A DNA stretch of 64,000 bases from Chaetomium olivaceum (GCA_039881045.1 JAYWVB010000040.1:124001-188000); one strand, 5' to 3'. Positions 21,715-34,763 are shown, numbered from the stretch's first letter. The notes: generated from the sequence alone by a model not told the origin. Translations and numbers: made by a program.

Positions 21715-22640
21715 CTAACCACGGCGACGAGTCGTGGGTCCTTTGCTCTTGGGTGTTGATGTCGTGGTTGCCGAGACTGGCGCCGCGACAGGAACCTCCT
21801 TTTGCTTGCCCTTGGCCTTGGCCGACGGTGCGTTCCAATAGTAGACCATCTGCAGCGCGAGCACGAGGTTCAGCGCAAACCCAGCCACGAACCCGTACAG
21901 AATCAGCTTGTCGTCCACTTCTTGCAAGGTTGTAAAGACGCGCGCAAGCGAGCCGAGGAGGTAGTTGAAAACCTACACATATACCGGATTAGAAACTAGG
22001 CCGATTCATGCGCGCACAACAACAAGAGACGTCGTCAACTTACGGTAAACGCGCTTAGCTGCCCGGTCCCACCCTCCTGTAGAATCGCCAGAATCTGCGG
22101 CACCTTGCTCGCCACGCCAAGCGCACCGGCGCCAGCCTGGAGGTACCTCAGGTTCTGCATATCCACGATGTTCTCGCTAAACAGCGTCACGATGCTCACA
22201 GCAAGAGCGGCGACAAACAAGGCAGCCATGCTGGCCCTGCCGCTGTAGTTGAGCACGAGCACGGTGATGATGACATTTTGGCCCAGCACGAGCGCGGTCT
22301 CGCCATAGGTGCTGAAGGGGAACGCGTTGCGGACGTTGTAGACGAGCGAGATGAGGTAGCTGCTGGTCTCGAGCAGGTACGAGAGGAACGACACGCCGCT
22401 GGCCGACTGCGACTGCACGAGCTTGAGGATCTGCGGCACCTTGACGATGGACGACGCGCCCACGATGCCGATGCCGAGCCCTTTGCTGACGGCCAGCTTG
22501 ACGCACGCCGTGTTCTCGAGATCGACGTCGAGCAGGAGGGTCTTGTAGCACGCGTCGCCGATGATGGACTCGCCGAGGTCGCGGATCGGACCGGGCAGGT
22601 TGTGCGTGATCGGCTGGATCGCCGAGCGGAGCGCGTCCAT
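21715..22640 (-). CDS. MPDU1-like PQ-loop membrane protein
   Basis: MPDU1 (Lec35) is needed for use of dolichol-phosphate mannose and glucose at the ER; fungal relatives are less studied. Exon 1 is 22640-22044 and exon 2 is 21972-21715 (GTAAGT donor), giving 284 residues. The protein opens with a short soluble part, then GIGIVGASSIVKVPQILKLV. A second PQ loop reads ASKVPQILAILQEGGTGQLS. Six to seven hydrophobic segments are visible, and the tail is Lys/Ser/Thr-rich (SKGPTTRRR). I chose the ATG at 22640. The frame is open upstream to 22877, but that part is unlike the family. Length and two PQ motifs fit MPDU1 well. Confidence 0.85.
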
Positions 22641-23415
22641 CTTTGCGATTGTCGAGACTTGGGTTTTGTGCTGTTTGTCTGTTCGTGCTCGATTGATGGT
22701 TTCTAGGGTATCTCGATTCTGTTCGTGACGCGATTGAAGGTTGTTGAGCAATGATGGAGCTGAAAAGGCTGAAGAAGCTGGAAGCTGACCGTTTGCGTGT
22801 CCAAATCCCCGAACGTCATCAAAGAAAGCACAGGGGTGCCCCACTTGCGGGCCCGACGCTGGGGGCCGCTCCGACACTTCACCGGCGGTCCTTTAACACC
22901 CGGCACTCGGTAAGAACAACTGACATACCAATATATGTACACGTGTGGTCTTGACAAGAACTCTGTGAGTCCCCCGTCGTGGCAGGCAAGATGACGTAGG
23001 GTTATTCGTGGCTATAAATAATTGGCGCGTCTACGAAGTAAACCTTCGAAGTCAAGGGGCCATCGATGATCGCAACACACACGTCTTGATGAACATATAA
23101 GTCATCTTATGGCATAGCCGTTATGTTTAGAAGTACAGTACCATTAACAATGCTCCATGTCACCCAACCAAGCAAGCGTTTATCCTTTTGGACGAGCCAA
23201 GTGATGGGCGATCAGTGAGCCGGCGACTCGCCCATGCAACCACGAGAAACCTTCGGCTTATCGAAATCGACGGGCGGCGCCTTTTATCGTCCCCTTTTCG
23301 CCTGCCAACAAACGAAACCGGGCCAACTTCCAATAACCGCCTTGCCGTAAAAAACTTGACGTGCTGGAGAAAATGAATATGGGAAGCAAAGAAAAGAGAA
23401 AAGCCAACGGCTCGA
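22641..23415. other. Intergenic, no gene recognised
   Basis: Upstream region of the PQ-loop gene and 3' flank of the chromodomain gene. Nothing recognised. Confidence 0.4.
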
Positions 23416-24658
23416 TCAAGCCCCCGCCCTCCTCTTCCGCGGACGGCCAGGACCCTTTTTGGGCGCCTTGACCTCCTTTACGGCCTTGGGCTTGGCGCCT
23501 TTCCCCGTATTCCTCTCTGCAGAAGCAGGAACAGCCGCTTTCGTGTCGGCGGCCTTCTTCGCAGCTTCAGCCTTCTTCTTGGCGGCATCAAACTTTTTGA
23601 TGAGGTCCAGCGAGCCCCCCTGAAAGTTTTTCTTGGGCTCCCACGTGTTGTCGCTGGCCGGGTAACCCTTCCACTTGACCAGGTACATGTGTTCCATGGT
23701 ATCGGCGTCGATGACCGAGTCGGCGATGCTCTCGACCTCGAACTCGCCCGCGAACACCTCGTCATCAGCAGCATTCTTCTTAGGGCGCCCGGCCTTCTTC
23801 GCCGGCTTTGCCGCGGCCTGTTCTCGGGGTTAGCGTTGGCACCAGTCGCTTTCGTGGTCGTGATACTCACAGCAGTGGCCTTGGGCCGACCGCGAGTCGG
23901 CTTGCTGGCGGCCTTAGCGGCAAGCCGCGCACTGGCAGCAACGCCTGCAGACCGAGCAGGACGGCCTCGTTTCCGCACTGGCGTGGGCTCGGGCTGGGGC
24001 TCATTCTCCTCAGACCCGTCTTCCTTGACCTCGGGTTCGGGCTCGGGCGCCGTCGCCGCCTTACGCTTGCCGGTGCTACGACCTGCGCTCTTAGGTACTG
24101 CGGTGCTTTTTGTCGAGCGAGGGGTCCTGGAGGCGACTGACTTGGCGGGTGTGGCAGAAGCTGAGAGCGACTGCCGGCCGCGCTTCTTGAGGGTGGATGA
24201 AGGTGCAGCCACGGCAGCGTTCGCCTCGGCCTCGTCCTCTGGTCGGATGTCCATGTCGGCTTCAGGGACGCCTGTTGCCTCTCCGTTTAGTGCGACCACA
24301 GTTGGACCCGCGCTTTCACCAAAGTCCTGATCCATTTCGGCCTCAAGGGAGCTGCAATATCAAGGTTAATGCCTGGTGTAAAATTGATGCGGGAGGAAAT
24401 GTTTGTGGGTCGCAGCGCATCGAACGTTGAAAATGCGAAGAGTTATGCAAACCGAAGAAAGAAGGAATTGGTAGAAATGTAGTGAGATTTTGGGGCGAAG
24501 ATGAGTTTGGGAGTAAATCTTGAATGCGCAGACTCCGGACAGGCGGCTCACAATGAAATAACAAACCCGTAACTATTCGCGACTTACTTGAGAAGGTCAC
24601 TCTGAATCAGAGGTGGCTTCATATCCCCATCCGGAAAGAAATCTTCACCGAAAGGCAT
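23416..24658 (-). CDS. Chromodomain protein with several AT hooks
   Basis: Three exons splice in phase: 24658-24588, 24351-23871 and 23817-23416 (GTAAGT and GTGAGT donors; the 53-base last intron has CTAAC and CAG), giving 317 residues. The chromodomain is near residues 200-255, with EFEVESIADSVID, MYLVKWKGYPASDNTWEP and FQGGSLDLIKKFDA. Its aromatic positions (Phe/Tyr, Trp, Trp) fit a methyl-lysine cage. AT-hook cores GRP occur at least four times (KRGRPARS, TRGRPKAT, AGRPKKN, GPGRPRKRR). The rest is basic and Ala/Lys-rich. No chromoshadow domain is seen, so it is not a classic HP1. A nuclear chromatin role is inferred from the domains. The frame stays open upstream of 24658, so a longer 5' part is possible. 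Confidence 0.85.
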
Positions 24659-24870
24659 TTTGGATATATTAATCCAGCTATTAGTTGTGGGAATGGTCGA
24701 TGACTCTGTACTGGGAGCTCCAAGACAGAGGGTTGAACCTGTGACGCGACTGGTGAAACGCCCGGAGTTTGTCGCGAAGCGTGTTGCAAGAACGCTGGTT
24801 GGGGTTAGAAAGTGAGATCCCCCCCCCAAAAAAAGAAATAAATACGGCAGGGGAAATATGAAGAGCTTAC

Positions 24871-24959
24871 CACTGATCAAAGCCCACGCCGTCCTCGCCG
24901 AGTTCGATGAACTTATTGAAGATGAGGAAGGAGGCGTTCGGGAAGTGGAAGACGCGGTG
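24871..24959 (-). other. Orphan coding-like segment upstream of the chromodomain gene
   Basis: The minus strand reads HRVFHFPNASFLIFNKFIEL followed by GEDGVGFDQ, in well-biased codons, and ends at a GTAAGC donor. A CTAAC...CCAG acceptor at about 24805-24824 would join it in frame to bases that stay open into the chromodomain start codon. Its 5' side ends abruptly in AT-rich sequence. It could be an upstream exon of the chromodomain gene or the remnant of another gene. Family unknown. Confidence 0.3.
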
Positions 24960-25031
24960 CTTCGGGTTGGGGTTAGAATAGGACGGGTAATTTATCAGGT
25001 AGTTAATGAGTAAATAAATCGCCACTTTAAG

Positions 25032-25043
25032 TTAGGGTTAGGG
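25032..25043 (+). repeat. Short interstitial telomere-like repeat (two TTAGGG units)
   Basis: TTAGGGTTAGGG inside an AT-rich gap. Two units are too few to prove a former chromosome end. Confidence 0.6.
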
Positions 25044-25637
25044 TATAAACATCAGGTTCAAGCAGTTCTGAAACAAATCATTAATTGTTAAATTTAGTTT
25101 ATAAAAGTTATTTCTATAGGCAATGTTTCTATGTTAGCTTAGGTACTCGTAAGAAATGGGGCGATGAGTAGGCGGTGTAAAATCGACACTCTACCATACC
25201 CTGCGCTCAATTATTTGTACTTGAACTCCATCTCATTGTAAATAATCACCAAAGCCTTTGCCTCTCATGAACAAAGTATAACACCAGAAGGGTGTGAAGT
25301 GTTTAGCCCGGAAGTCTTTACGGTACGGAAGCTTACCTGGCCGTACAGGCCAAATTACAAAAGTTCAGCGGCCTAACGACCCCAGAACGAGACCGCCAGG
25401 GAGAGCTCTTGCTTGTCAAGAAGCCTAGGTACTTCCTCACTACCCTGTGTAACTCGAGCACTGTGGTGTCATGACTCTGGTATACTAGTGGCGAGATATG
25501 ACACATTGCGGAGGAATTTCTCGGGTAACATTTCCCAAAATCAACATGAGAAGAAAGAAAAGATGGCAAGAAGCAAGGGTCCGAGCTTGCAAAATCAAGG
25601 AGAACAGGAGTTCTAACTAGAATTCCGTTGCCTCCAA

Positions 25638-27389
25638 CTAATTCAGATCTTCCTCGTCATCCGGCAGCTCCTGGATTCTCCCTTCCTGCATTGCCTTCCC
25701 GACCGGGTTCTCCACCGACACCACTCCAGTCTGCCTCAACCTGCTTATCATTAGCAACAAGTTACGCCATCGATATGATCTCAGAAGAGGGCCAATCACT
25801 TACCGCTCAAACAGCACAAACAGCCTCTCGGCCTCCCGCTCCTTTTCCTCCATCGTCATCTCCGGCAGCTCAGGGAACCGCTCCTCGTCCAAAAATTGCC
25901 CCGTAATCGGATTCACCGCCCGCATCCCCGCCGCACTCTCACCACCCCTCGAAGCGGCAGCACCGGCATCAGCATCAGCACCCTCCTCACCACCAGAGGC
26001 CACTCTTTGCTGCCCCTGCATCGCCCCCTCGGGGATACTGATGTTATTCTCAAACAGAAACCCTGACGCATAGCCATACCCAACATTCTCGATGAAGCGC
26101 ACGGCGTCCTTTCCGGACAGGTCGAAGTACAGGTGGGCCACGGCGCTGCGGAACTGCGGCGCCAGCGGGTTGGTCCAGTTGCGCAGCAGCCGCGACGGCA
26201 GCGTGTCGGCGCGGCCCAGAACTGTCTTCCGGTCTTCTTCCTTTGGGAGGAGGGCGGCGCGGATGGTGGGGCGGGGGTTGGTTGTTGTTGTTGTGGCGTT
26301 TGTTGTGCTGTTATCTGTGGTGGCGGCTTCGCTGGGCGCATGTTCGTAGAGCACGGAGAGCGCGCAGAGGAGGGGGGTCACGGTGGACTCGATCTGTGTG
26401 TCGTTGTAGCACTTCATGGAGAGGTCGAGGAGCTGGAGTAGACGGCCCGCGATGCGCGAGGGCTCCGGTGGTGGATAGAGGGCGGTCTGGGCAGTTGGGG
26501 TTGTGAGGTCGAGGTTGAGGAGGGGGGCAATGAGGAGGCTGAAGGGGGGGTCAAGTGGTGTCTTCGTTTGGGGTAGCGGGAGGGCGGAGATGATAGTGGC
26601 AATGGCTGGAAGTGCTCCGTCGAAGGAGCTGATGTGTTCCTTGGCAAAACTGGTGACGTTAAAGAGAAGTTTGAGAGTTTCATCCAGGGCCATCCCTTCC
26701 ATAGGGTTTGCTGTTGTTGTCGCAGGTGGCTGCGCAGAGAGTCGGTCGGCGTGCCTCGACAAGTGCGCTACCATGGACTCGGCCAACTGGTGCTGCTCGA
26801 TCAGTTTCGGAAGGTCAATATTCGTACCATAGGTGGATAGTAGAATCAGCCTGGAGATTAGGAACTCGTCGTCCCGGCTGTCGTTCTTGAGCTTGGCGCA
26901 TGCCTTGGGCTCGTACCCTAAATCCACGAGGATCTGCCGGGTTTGTTCTTTTATGAATAAAGTATTGCAAAGAACCTTGAGAGCATTGCGGGACGTGACG
27001 TCTGAGGAACTATCAAAGGCAAACTTGGCGAGAATCTCGATACCCTACCTGGTTTGTGAGAGACCGAGGAAATAACAGCTGGCAGGGCTACATACCTCCT
27101 TCGTGAAGATGGGGTCTGCGTAGCTGGGGTCCCGCCCGTACAGCTTCAACTCCTCAAGAGCGGCATCACGTTCTGTGTTGAGTTTCAGCAAACAGGGTGT
27201 CCGGTCAACATTGACTTAGTATCACGGTAACCGACCTCGGGGCTGGAGAGAGTCGGACGTAAGGTCCTTGGCCAGGTCATCCAACAGTTTCCGGACCGCT
27301 TTGAGTTTGGCTGAGTGAGGAGGTCAGCTATGGTCAGAAATCCGTAACTGGGAGACAAACTACACACCAGGACCGGTAAGTTGGGCCAT
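25638..27389 (-). CDS. ric8: RIC8/synembryn, G-protein alpha-subunit exchange factor and chaperone
   Basis: RIC8 binds G-alpha subunits and acts as a non-receptor exchange factor and folding chaperone; in moulds it supports growth and G-protein signalling. Five exons fit: 27389-27368, 27310-27236, 27172-27096, 27044-25804 and 25740-25638, giving 505 residues with matching phases. Landmarks are ALEELKLYGRDPSYADPIF, then GIEILAKFAFD, an armadillo-like helical body, and LYFDLSGKDAVRFIENVGYG. The C-terminal signature is NPITGQFLDEERFPELPEMT followed by MEEKEREAERLFVLFERL and VENPVGKAMQEGRIQELPDD. Intron 2 has an unusual GTCGGT donor, the least certain junction. Confidence 0.9.
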
Positions 27390-28338
27390 GATGTTTGGGG
27401 TCTCGTTGTCTGTATTATTCCTATACGATTTGTTTGTTCCGTTTGTTCCTTTTGGCTGCACGGGGAGGTCCAATACCCCACTTCGGTGGGTTTAACCTGG
27501 TTTCGATCTCCTGTGTAGGACAGTGAGGAACAATGCGGTGGATTCTGTCAAACTTCGTTTGTCGGGATATCAGGGTATTTATGTGTCCCTTCCAAAGCCT
27601 TGGTTTGAATGAGTTGCTTCGAATGAAGGAGGTCGAAATCCTGAAACGTTGTGACTTGGGTAACTCACGGATTCCAAGCGAACCCCACCATAGACTGGAT
27701 TACGAATTATTGAGGTGCCTTACCATATGTATTTTTGAATACGGGCAAGGCATCGTTGCACTTGAGCTTCAGGAGCTATCTAACTTACGAAGTAGAGCTC
27801 CTAGAATGAATATGTACTCGACTTCATGGATAAAGTAGAATGTATTTGTATGATCTCGAGTTCCTCTTTCGTTCGGGACATGATTCTGTTGCGAAATGGG
27901 GCTAAACCGGATCGAGTAATAAGCTAAAGCGGGAGGCTGAGGTGGGCCCAGGTGCCATCGATAAAGTGGGTGCGCGATGCAAACGCGCCTTCTCCGGTTC
28001 CGCACGCGACCGCGTCAAAAGTCTTAATTGCCTGGTGTCCTCGAGGCACTGCTCCATCCATCCAGGTACGAAGTACCTCCCTCCCTACCTCTTCTCCCAC
28101 CGCTGCTTGCATCATCACGGCTAGGGACATCATCCGATCTCGATCCCACGCTCTTTTCTGGATTCTGATACCCTTGTTGGATTTTAGTCCTTTTTTTGTC
28201 CTGTTTTCTAGCCGTCAATTTCATTTTTTCTTGGTTTCAAATGCGATTGCCGCCGTGCGACTCGAGGTGACGCTTCGCTCGTCTTCGGAGGCAGTTCGTC
28301 TGCACCCCACCCCCCCCAAAGCTGGTCAACAGGGCAGA
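27390..28338. other. Divergent promoter region between RIC8 and RIF1
   Basis: About 950 bases between two genes transcribed away from each other. No gene recognised. The frame of RIF1 is open upstream to 27952 but the added residues are not family-like. Confidence 0.5.
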
Positions 28339-31300
28339 ATGTCATCTCCAGCCGTGTTGTCCACTTTCTTGAGCTCTCTACCACCGAGACCGCCGACTCC
28401 ACCGCGTGAGGCGCACCATGAGGCTGCAGCTCCCATCAGAGCTTCGTTGGGCTCCATCAATACCCGATTGAGCATTCACACTCCGCCTGGGTTCCCGTCG
28501 CCCACCTCCTCCATCGCGGCAACCTCAACCTCGCGACGCATTCGGAAAAAGGTTGGCTTCTCTGCCCAAGCCGAGTACAAGGAGCCGCCCGTCTACCCCG
28601 AAGGAGAGGGAGTGAGACAGCACCCGACTCCCGTATCCCTGCCACGAAGCGCATCGAAACCTGTCAAGTCCATCCTCAAGGTCACCGTCAACACGCATAA
28701 CCTCCTCGACTCGACAGCCGGGGCCAACTGTGATTCGCCGAATCCCCAGCTCAACCTGGTCGCCATGTTGGAATCCACCCTACAGCAGCTCGCCGGCGGC
28801 GACCGCGACTCGAAGCTCGACGCTTACCTGATGCTGACACGAGCGTGGAAAGCTTCCAACAACCTCCCAGACAGGGTAGCTCTGCAGGAAAAGATGACTC
28901 TCTTTACCCAGTTCATGCAGCGGGATATTGTGGCAAAGACGGCGGAAGGCAACCTCGACACCTCCCTCGTTAACCACGCGCTCAATCTACTCAACACGTT
29001 TCTACACTTTCCCGCGATATCCTCGACAATCTCCAACGAGTTCGGCGTCTTCATAATCGACCACTGCATCCGCTCGTTCGAGGATGTCTCTACCCCAAAA
29101 GACACCGCGCGCCGCCTCATGCAGGCCATCTCCTTGCAGAACTTCTCCTCGAAAGTCATGACCACGGACAGGATAGGGAGGCTGGTCTCGTCACTGCACA
29201 ATATTGAGGAACACTTGACGGGAAAGAGCATCGTCTTGTCTCGGATTCTGATCTACCGGAAACTGGTCCAGCAGTCGAAGCAACTGATGGTCGTTCATTC
29301 AGACTGGCTGCTCGACATGTTCACGGATATGCTCAGCAACGTGAAGGATATCCGGTCAGCCGCCATCTCCCTTGGTCTGGAAGCAGCCTTCACCATCGGC
29401 CACGAAAAGCAGCTGTCGCGGAAAGTCATGGAAATTTTCAACCTTTCACACGAAGACAAGCGGTATATCCAATATTACGAGGGAAGGCTCATGGTCATGT
29501 CCAAGGACAAGCACGAATCGGCCATTGTCCCTGAAATATGGAGCGTCGTCATCCTCCTCCTCCGTATCCGGCTTGACAAGTGGGAGTACACCGGCCCCTG
29601 GCTTCACGTCATTCAAAACTGTTTCAACAGTTCCGACTTTCCGACCAAGATTAGGGCCAACCATGCGTGGGCCCGCCTCGTCTATCTCATTCACCTCGAG
29701 GAGCGGGCGTTTCCGAAGAACCTATCAACCCTAACAGGTCCGCTCGTCAGTCAGTTGAGGCGCAGAGGCTCCGGGAAAACATCTGAGGAGCTGAGGCAGG
29801 CGGTTTTGGGCGGCATCTGCAATCTGTTTTACTACGCCTTCAAACCCAACACAAATTCGATGCTTCTGGACACATATTGGGATACTAGCGTCCGGCCTGT
29901 CCTAACCAAGCTGCTCGACACCACCGCGGAGGCTTCTGATGACAATCTTCGACAGGCTAGTGCCATCCTCGGGGGCCTCTTTGATTGTACAACGCCACGA
30001 CGATGGGTTGCAGACCATATCGTGGAATCTTCGCTCGTTAAACCTGAAGAGCTCCCACCCCTCGACTCAAAATGGATCAGGCGCAATACCAGCCGAGTGT
30101 TCGGTGTGGTTGAGCCCATTCTTGAGCAGGATTTCCTTGCGCTGGCCAAAACCGACAGCCCAACTTGCAGCCTTTGGAGGAGCTTGGTTTCAACAGTTGC
30201 CACGGCGGCGGCTAAGGAGATCAAAGTCTCGAGGGATACAGCTCTCTTCGTCACGGAGGCGCTCGGCGCTTTACAAAAGGTTTGGAAGCAAGGCTTGTCG
30301 GGCCAGGAAGGGGCCGAACGAAGCGTATCAGACTTCCTCCTCTCAGCACGAACCTACTTGGAGGTTATGGTCAACTCCCTCGGTCTTCTTCCTTTCACAG
30401 AGAAGGCCGGAAAACACCAAGCAACTGCCAAGGCGCCTCTTTACACTCTCTTCTCGATGCTCTCGACATTGCCACCAGGTGTCTCCGACGATAATGATTA
30501 TGCGGCATTCTTCCGTCTCGTTTTTACCCCCTTCTTCGCCTCGAAAGCGGACAAAGCAAAGATGGATCTCGCGCAAGAGTTGATGTCGACCATCCCCATA
30601 GACGCTCCTCGGCCCTATGGGCCATGGTTGTTGGTAGCTGAGAACATCTCCGGTTGGCTTGAGCCTGGGCACAACAGCCACCACTCGACTGGCTCTGCAG
30701 GGGAGACGCCAGTTGGCCATGACTACCGTGATGTCGTCAAGGTCCTCGAACGCGGTATTAAATCGACACCCAACCTTCCGCCGAAGCACTGGGAGTCTCT
30801 ATTTTATGCAGCCTATGAGCGGGTCCGCGAGGAAACCGGAGATGCTGGGGCGGCAATCGTAGTCATCGAACCCCTGGCTAAGGTTGCAGGTGAACAACTC
30901 GTGACTCGAGGGCGAGTTGACAACCCACTCAGCTGTATCAAAGTTGTGACCGAGCTGATTTCTATCGCTACGCAACCACGCGATAGGCACGCCGTGGATG
31001 CCGCTCGAAAGCGACTATGGGGTACGACACTCGCTGGGTCCCGCGCCTCGTCTTTTGACACCCTCGACAATCTTTACAAAGCTGCCAACGATGTTCTGGA
31101 CTCGTCATACAACAATTTCAGCGCTGTTGATCCGGATTCTGCTTGGCAGTTTTTCAAGGAGCTCGGCGGCTTCTTTGATAGGTGCAATCGCGAACTGTTT
31201 TTGAGGGCGATGATCGCTTTACAAGACGGCCTGCTTCCCTGGTTTCAAGACAGCAAACGGCTACTCGGTAACCAGTCCAATGCTGGTTTCGCGGCAGTAA

Positions 31301-33664
31301 GTGCAATGTCCCCTCATAGAGCAAACAACGCTGACTAGTTAGACGAAATCCCTCTGGGATAAACTTGTCCATCTGATTAGTGACGTCAAACATCCTGAGC
31401 GGCAGCTACATTGCCTTGAACGGTTTTTCTGCGCCTCTTTCGCCTCCTGTCACCGAGTCATTGTCAATTCCACGATCTCCTTGTGGAACAGGCTCTTCGA
31501 AAACGTCGAGCACTTGGAATATCCGGAGCAACTCAAAGCTGCACTTGTGCAGATGCAACTCCACGCCGATATCGTATTACCGGGGCTGGAAGCATCAAGC
31601 ACCCAGCATGCTGGACAGCAACCGTCTTTCGTTGACTCATTCGAGGATTTCAGCTTCCCCAGATTGCCTTCCACACGATCCAACAGCCGAAGGGGTACTC
31701 CGCGGCCGAGCTCATCTCGATCCAAGTCGCCTACCGTTACAAAACCGGCCGCAAGGCATCTTGATAGATCTCCTCAGAGGAAGCCAGTGACGCGGAGTCG
31801 CCAAACCACGACCCCTCGGCTGAGGCACGATGACTCACAAGTCCAATTTGCAGCGATTGTGCCTTCTTCTGCCGTGGGCAGCCCCCTTGAGTCTCAGGTT
31901 CTGACGGAGCGGCAAAAGGAGATCCGTGAGCGACAGCGGGAAAATGCGTGTCTCTTCCCTGAGATCCGGTCCAGCCCAGGTGTGAAGTCGAAGGATACAG
32001 ATCAGCAGATGCTCCCCGTGGCCCCCCAATCGCGGCAAGCTACCACCCCGGAACCCGAAGCAGGGTTTGACGACTACGTCTCGTCAACTCCTACGCCTCG
32101 CCGCGGCCAACTGCTGGTCATGCCGGAGCATGATATGACGGATCCGCCGTCATCCCCCCCAGAGTTGAGAGGAAATCCGCTAGCAGCCGAGATAAGATCG
32201 AGGTCTGCTAGTCACAATCTCCTCGAAGAATGGCAATTCTCCTCTTCGCCGGTTTCCGGGTCACCGAATCCGAACCGACTCGGGGTTGTGCCCGATCCTT
32301 CCAGCCAGCGGGGTTACGCCAGCGTTGTATCTCTGCCCGAGGTACTTAGCAGCCCGGTAAAAGAAGAATATGAGGCGGATCCGCCATCCACTGCCGGTGA
32401 GGTAATTGAAGACAGCATGATTTTCGAGCATGCGGAGGTGGCTCCAACGTCAAAACCATCGGACGCCCCAGCAGACGAGGGTCCATCTACCCCCCGGCGC
32501 TCCACCCGGCTATCTCAGAGGACTCGGGAAACGCCAACAACAAAGTCTGACGGCGAGGAATATGTGGATGCGCCAACCAGCCCACAGCCGTCAACTCCCA
32601 AGCAAGAAGCGAGACCCACGAAAGCAGGCGAGGTGTTTGATGGTAAGCAACCACATATCATACCAGCAGGCACCACCTCTTTCGATATCAGCGATGTGGA
32701 CGAAAAGAGTCTACTCAGGCTGGTGGTTGAGCTGGACTCTAGCAAGGCTGACCGCTCAGAGTATCACCAACCGTCACCATCTTTGTCACCTGACAGCAAG
32801 GCACCGAGGTCACCCGTGATCGACTGCATTGTAGTTGGGGACGGCCCGGAGAAAGCCGAAGCGCCTCTACCCTCGAGGAAAACCAGAGCGAGCTCTACGG
32901 CATCGGCGGTATCGTCTGGTGCTGAGGCGCAAAACATACCGAGCTCGCAGTCGAAGGCGCGTGCTGGACGGCCAAAGAGAAAGCGGGCTGCATCAAAGGC
33001 ATTGGAAGCGGATCCGAAGAGGCAGCGGCATGATTCGGCAGGAAAGAGTGAAGAGGAAACTGAAGGCAGCCAAGCAGCGGCTACTGAAGATGTGGTTGTG
33101 GAGGTCCACGCGTCGGCTGAGATGCCAACAGCCATCCCGACAGATGTCGGCAAAGACGAAAACCCCGAGGAGCGAATCCCTAGCTCTTCAACCGAGCCAT
33201 CGAGCCCGGGGAGCGTTAGCCAAGAGAGCGACGCTCAGGAACCTGCAGCCGCCGTAAATGAGGACGCGATGGACCTTGAAGGAGACGACCAAGACGTGCA
33301 ATCCCAGATTGCACTCGAGTTCAGCCAGCGCCAAATGGGAGAAGAGTGCAGTCCGGCATCCGAAGAAGCAGCCCCAGCGCTCGTCACGGCCGAGGAATCG
33401 ATGCAGATTGAGATCCAACCCCCCACCGCCAATGAACAAGAGGATGGCAAGATGGTCGACAACACGGCAAACCTTGCCACGGGGGCGGAAGAGTCTACGG
33501 CACCGGAGATGAACCAAGTGCAGAAAATGATTGACTTGTTCCGAGGCGGGCTTAATGAGCTGCGGGCGGCGCGGCTGTCAAGGGAGGAGGTGTACCAAAT
33601 TGAGGATTTGTTTATGGATATGAGGAGGGAATTGTATGAAGCAGAGAGGCGGGGGCGAGCATAG
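28339..33664 (+). CDS. RIF1: RIF1, telomere and replication-timing regulator
   Basis: RIF1 recruits protein phosphatase 1 to control replication origins, telomere length and break repair. The ATG at 28339 was chosen because it opens the conserved part. One intron (31297-31342, GTAAGT donor, acceptor TTAG) joins exons 28339-31296 and 31343-33664 in phase, giving 1759 residues. PP1-docking sites sit near the N-terminus: KVGF (71-74) and SILK (111-114). A long HEAT-like helical region follows to about residue 1080, with the block TKSLWDKLVHLISDVKHPER right after the intron and SLWNRLF. The C-terminal third is Ser/Pro/Glu-rich and disordered, with basic KRKRAASKA. It ends in a short helical segment (MIDLFRGGLNELRAARLSRE). 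It reads without any frame break over 5.3 kb. Confidence 0.9.
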
Positions 33665-34763
33665 GTAATCACATTTGCATGGTCGGAGGCGTTTGATGAC
33701 TGGATCGGTGTACACGGGGCTGGTTTATGGGTTCAAGTTCAGGTTACCTTATGTTATGTGAAAGAGCATTGGGATAGCTTGGTGAGATATACGGTTATTA
33801 GCATAAGGTTCAATGGAAGACCTCGCGCAACGGTCCCGCGGGGCCGGGAAAGGAGGATACGAGTTTGACAATCGGAACCCCGTTTACTGTGAAGTGATGC
33901 TCAGTCAGTCGTATGCATGAGAGGCCATTAAGGCAACTAAGAACATTGGCTTGATTTGGGCAAATGCTTCGACCAGCCATCGGCGGGGCACCCGAGGTCG
34001 GTCAACGGACAGCACAGATTGGTGGCGGCGTTTCAGGTTATGCGGCTGACAGCAATGGGGCAGCACAGATTGACGGCGGTGGCCGTCGGTAGGTTACACT
34101 GCACCTACTGTACTGTGTAAAGGTACAGCCGACGGGCAGCAAGAAGGATTGGAAGCTGTGCCTGTTTTGTTGTTGTATGCACGTTGGGACGTCTGGTCGT
34201 CTCCTGTGGTACTGTACCTCTGCTGTATTTGCCTGTCCGTACCCCGCCGTCGGCGCGAGTGCCCCGCATCTCTCCCTCGCATGAAGGTCGCAGGTTATCA
34301 AACTCGAGTTCCTGTTGCGACCTGGACGATCAACTTCGCCACAGAACTGCGTGGTTTAGGCTACTGTCGCTTGTCACTTTCAATGGGAATATATATACAA
34401 GTGTTGGTTACCACTTACGTAGTCAATTGTGCCTGTCTATTATTGTGTGTGTTTAGCACTAACTGCATTCATCCGCTGAGAGCTCCCCCCGCCATAGGCA
34501 CATTACCTCCATACCTACAAGCAGTACTACCCCGCAGTTCCCATCCCACCCACTCTGGAGTCTGGACTCAATCACCAACCTGAAACCAACGCTAGAGTGA
34601 GTGAGTGGCCCTTTAGTAACTACAGTACCAACCTGCCACCTCAACTACTTCATACCAACTTCAACTTCATCTTTGTCACTCACTCAAACTCATCTCCTCC
34701 TCTTCCGCCCAACTTCCAATTCAACCACACTCACAAACCTCACAACCCTCATAAACCAACACA
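33665..34763. other. Intergenic, no gene recognised
   Basis: RIF1 3' flank and the promoter of the epimerase gene. A CT/CA-rich leader precedes the ATG at 34764. Confidence 0.4.

Larger units (their letters stand above)
24659..25637. other. Gap with a coding-like fragment and telomere-like repeat
   Basis: Mostly AT-rich from 24960 to 25330, with two TTAGGG units at 25032-25043. At 24871-24959 the minus strand carries a GC3-rich, protein-like segment described separately. The rest holds the 3' flank of RIC8. Confidence 0.4.

Noticed and set aside
27952..28338. Upstream extension of the RIF1 frame
   Set aside because: The added 129 residues are low in complexity and unlike the family; the ATG at 28339 opens the conserved part.
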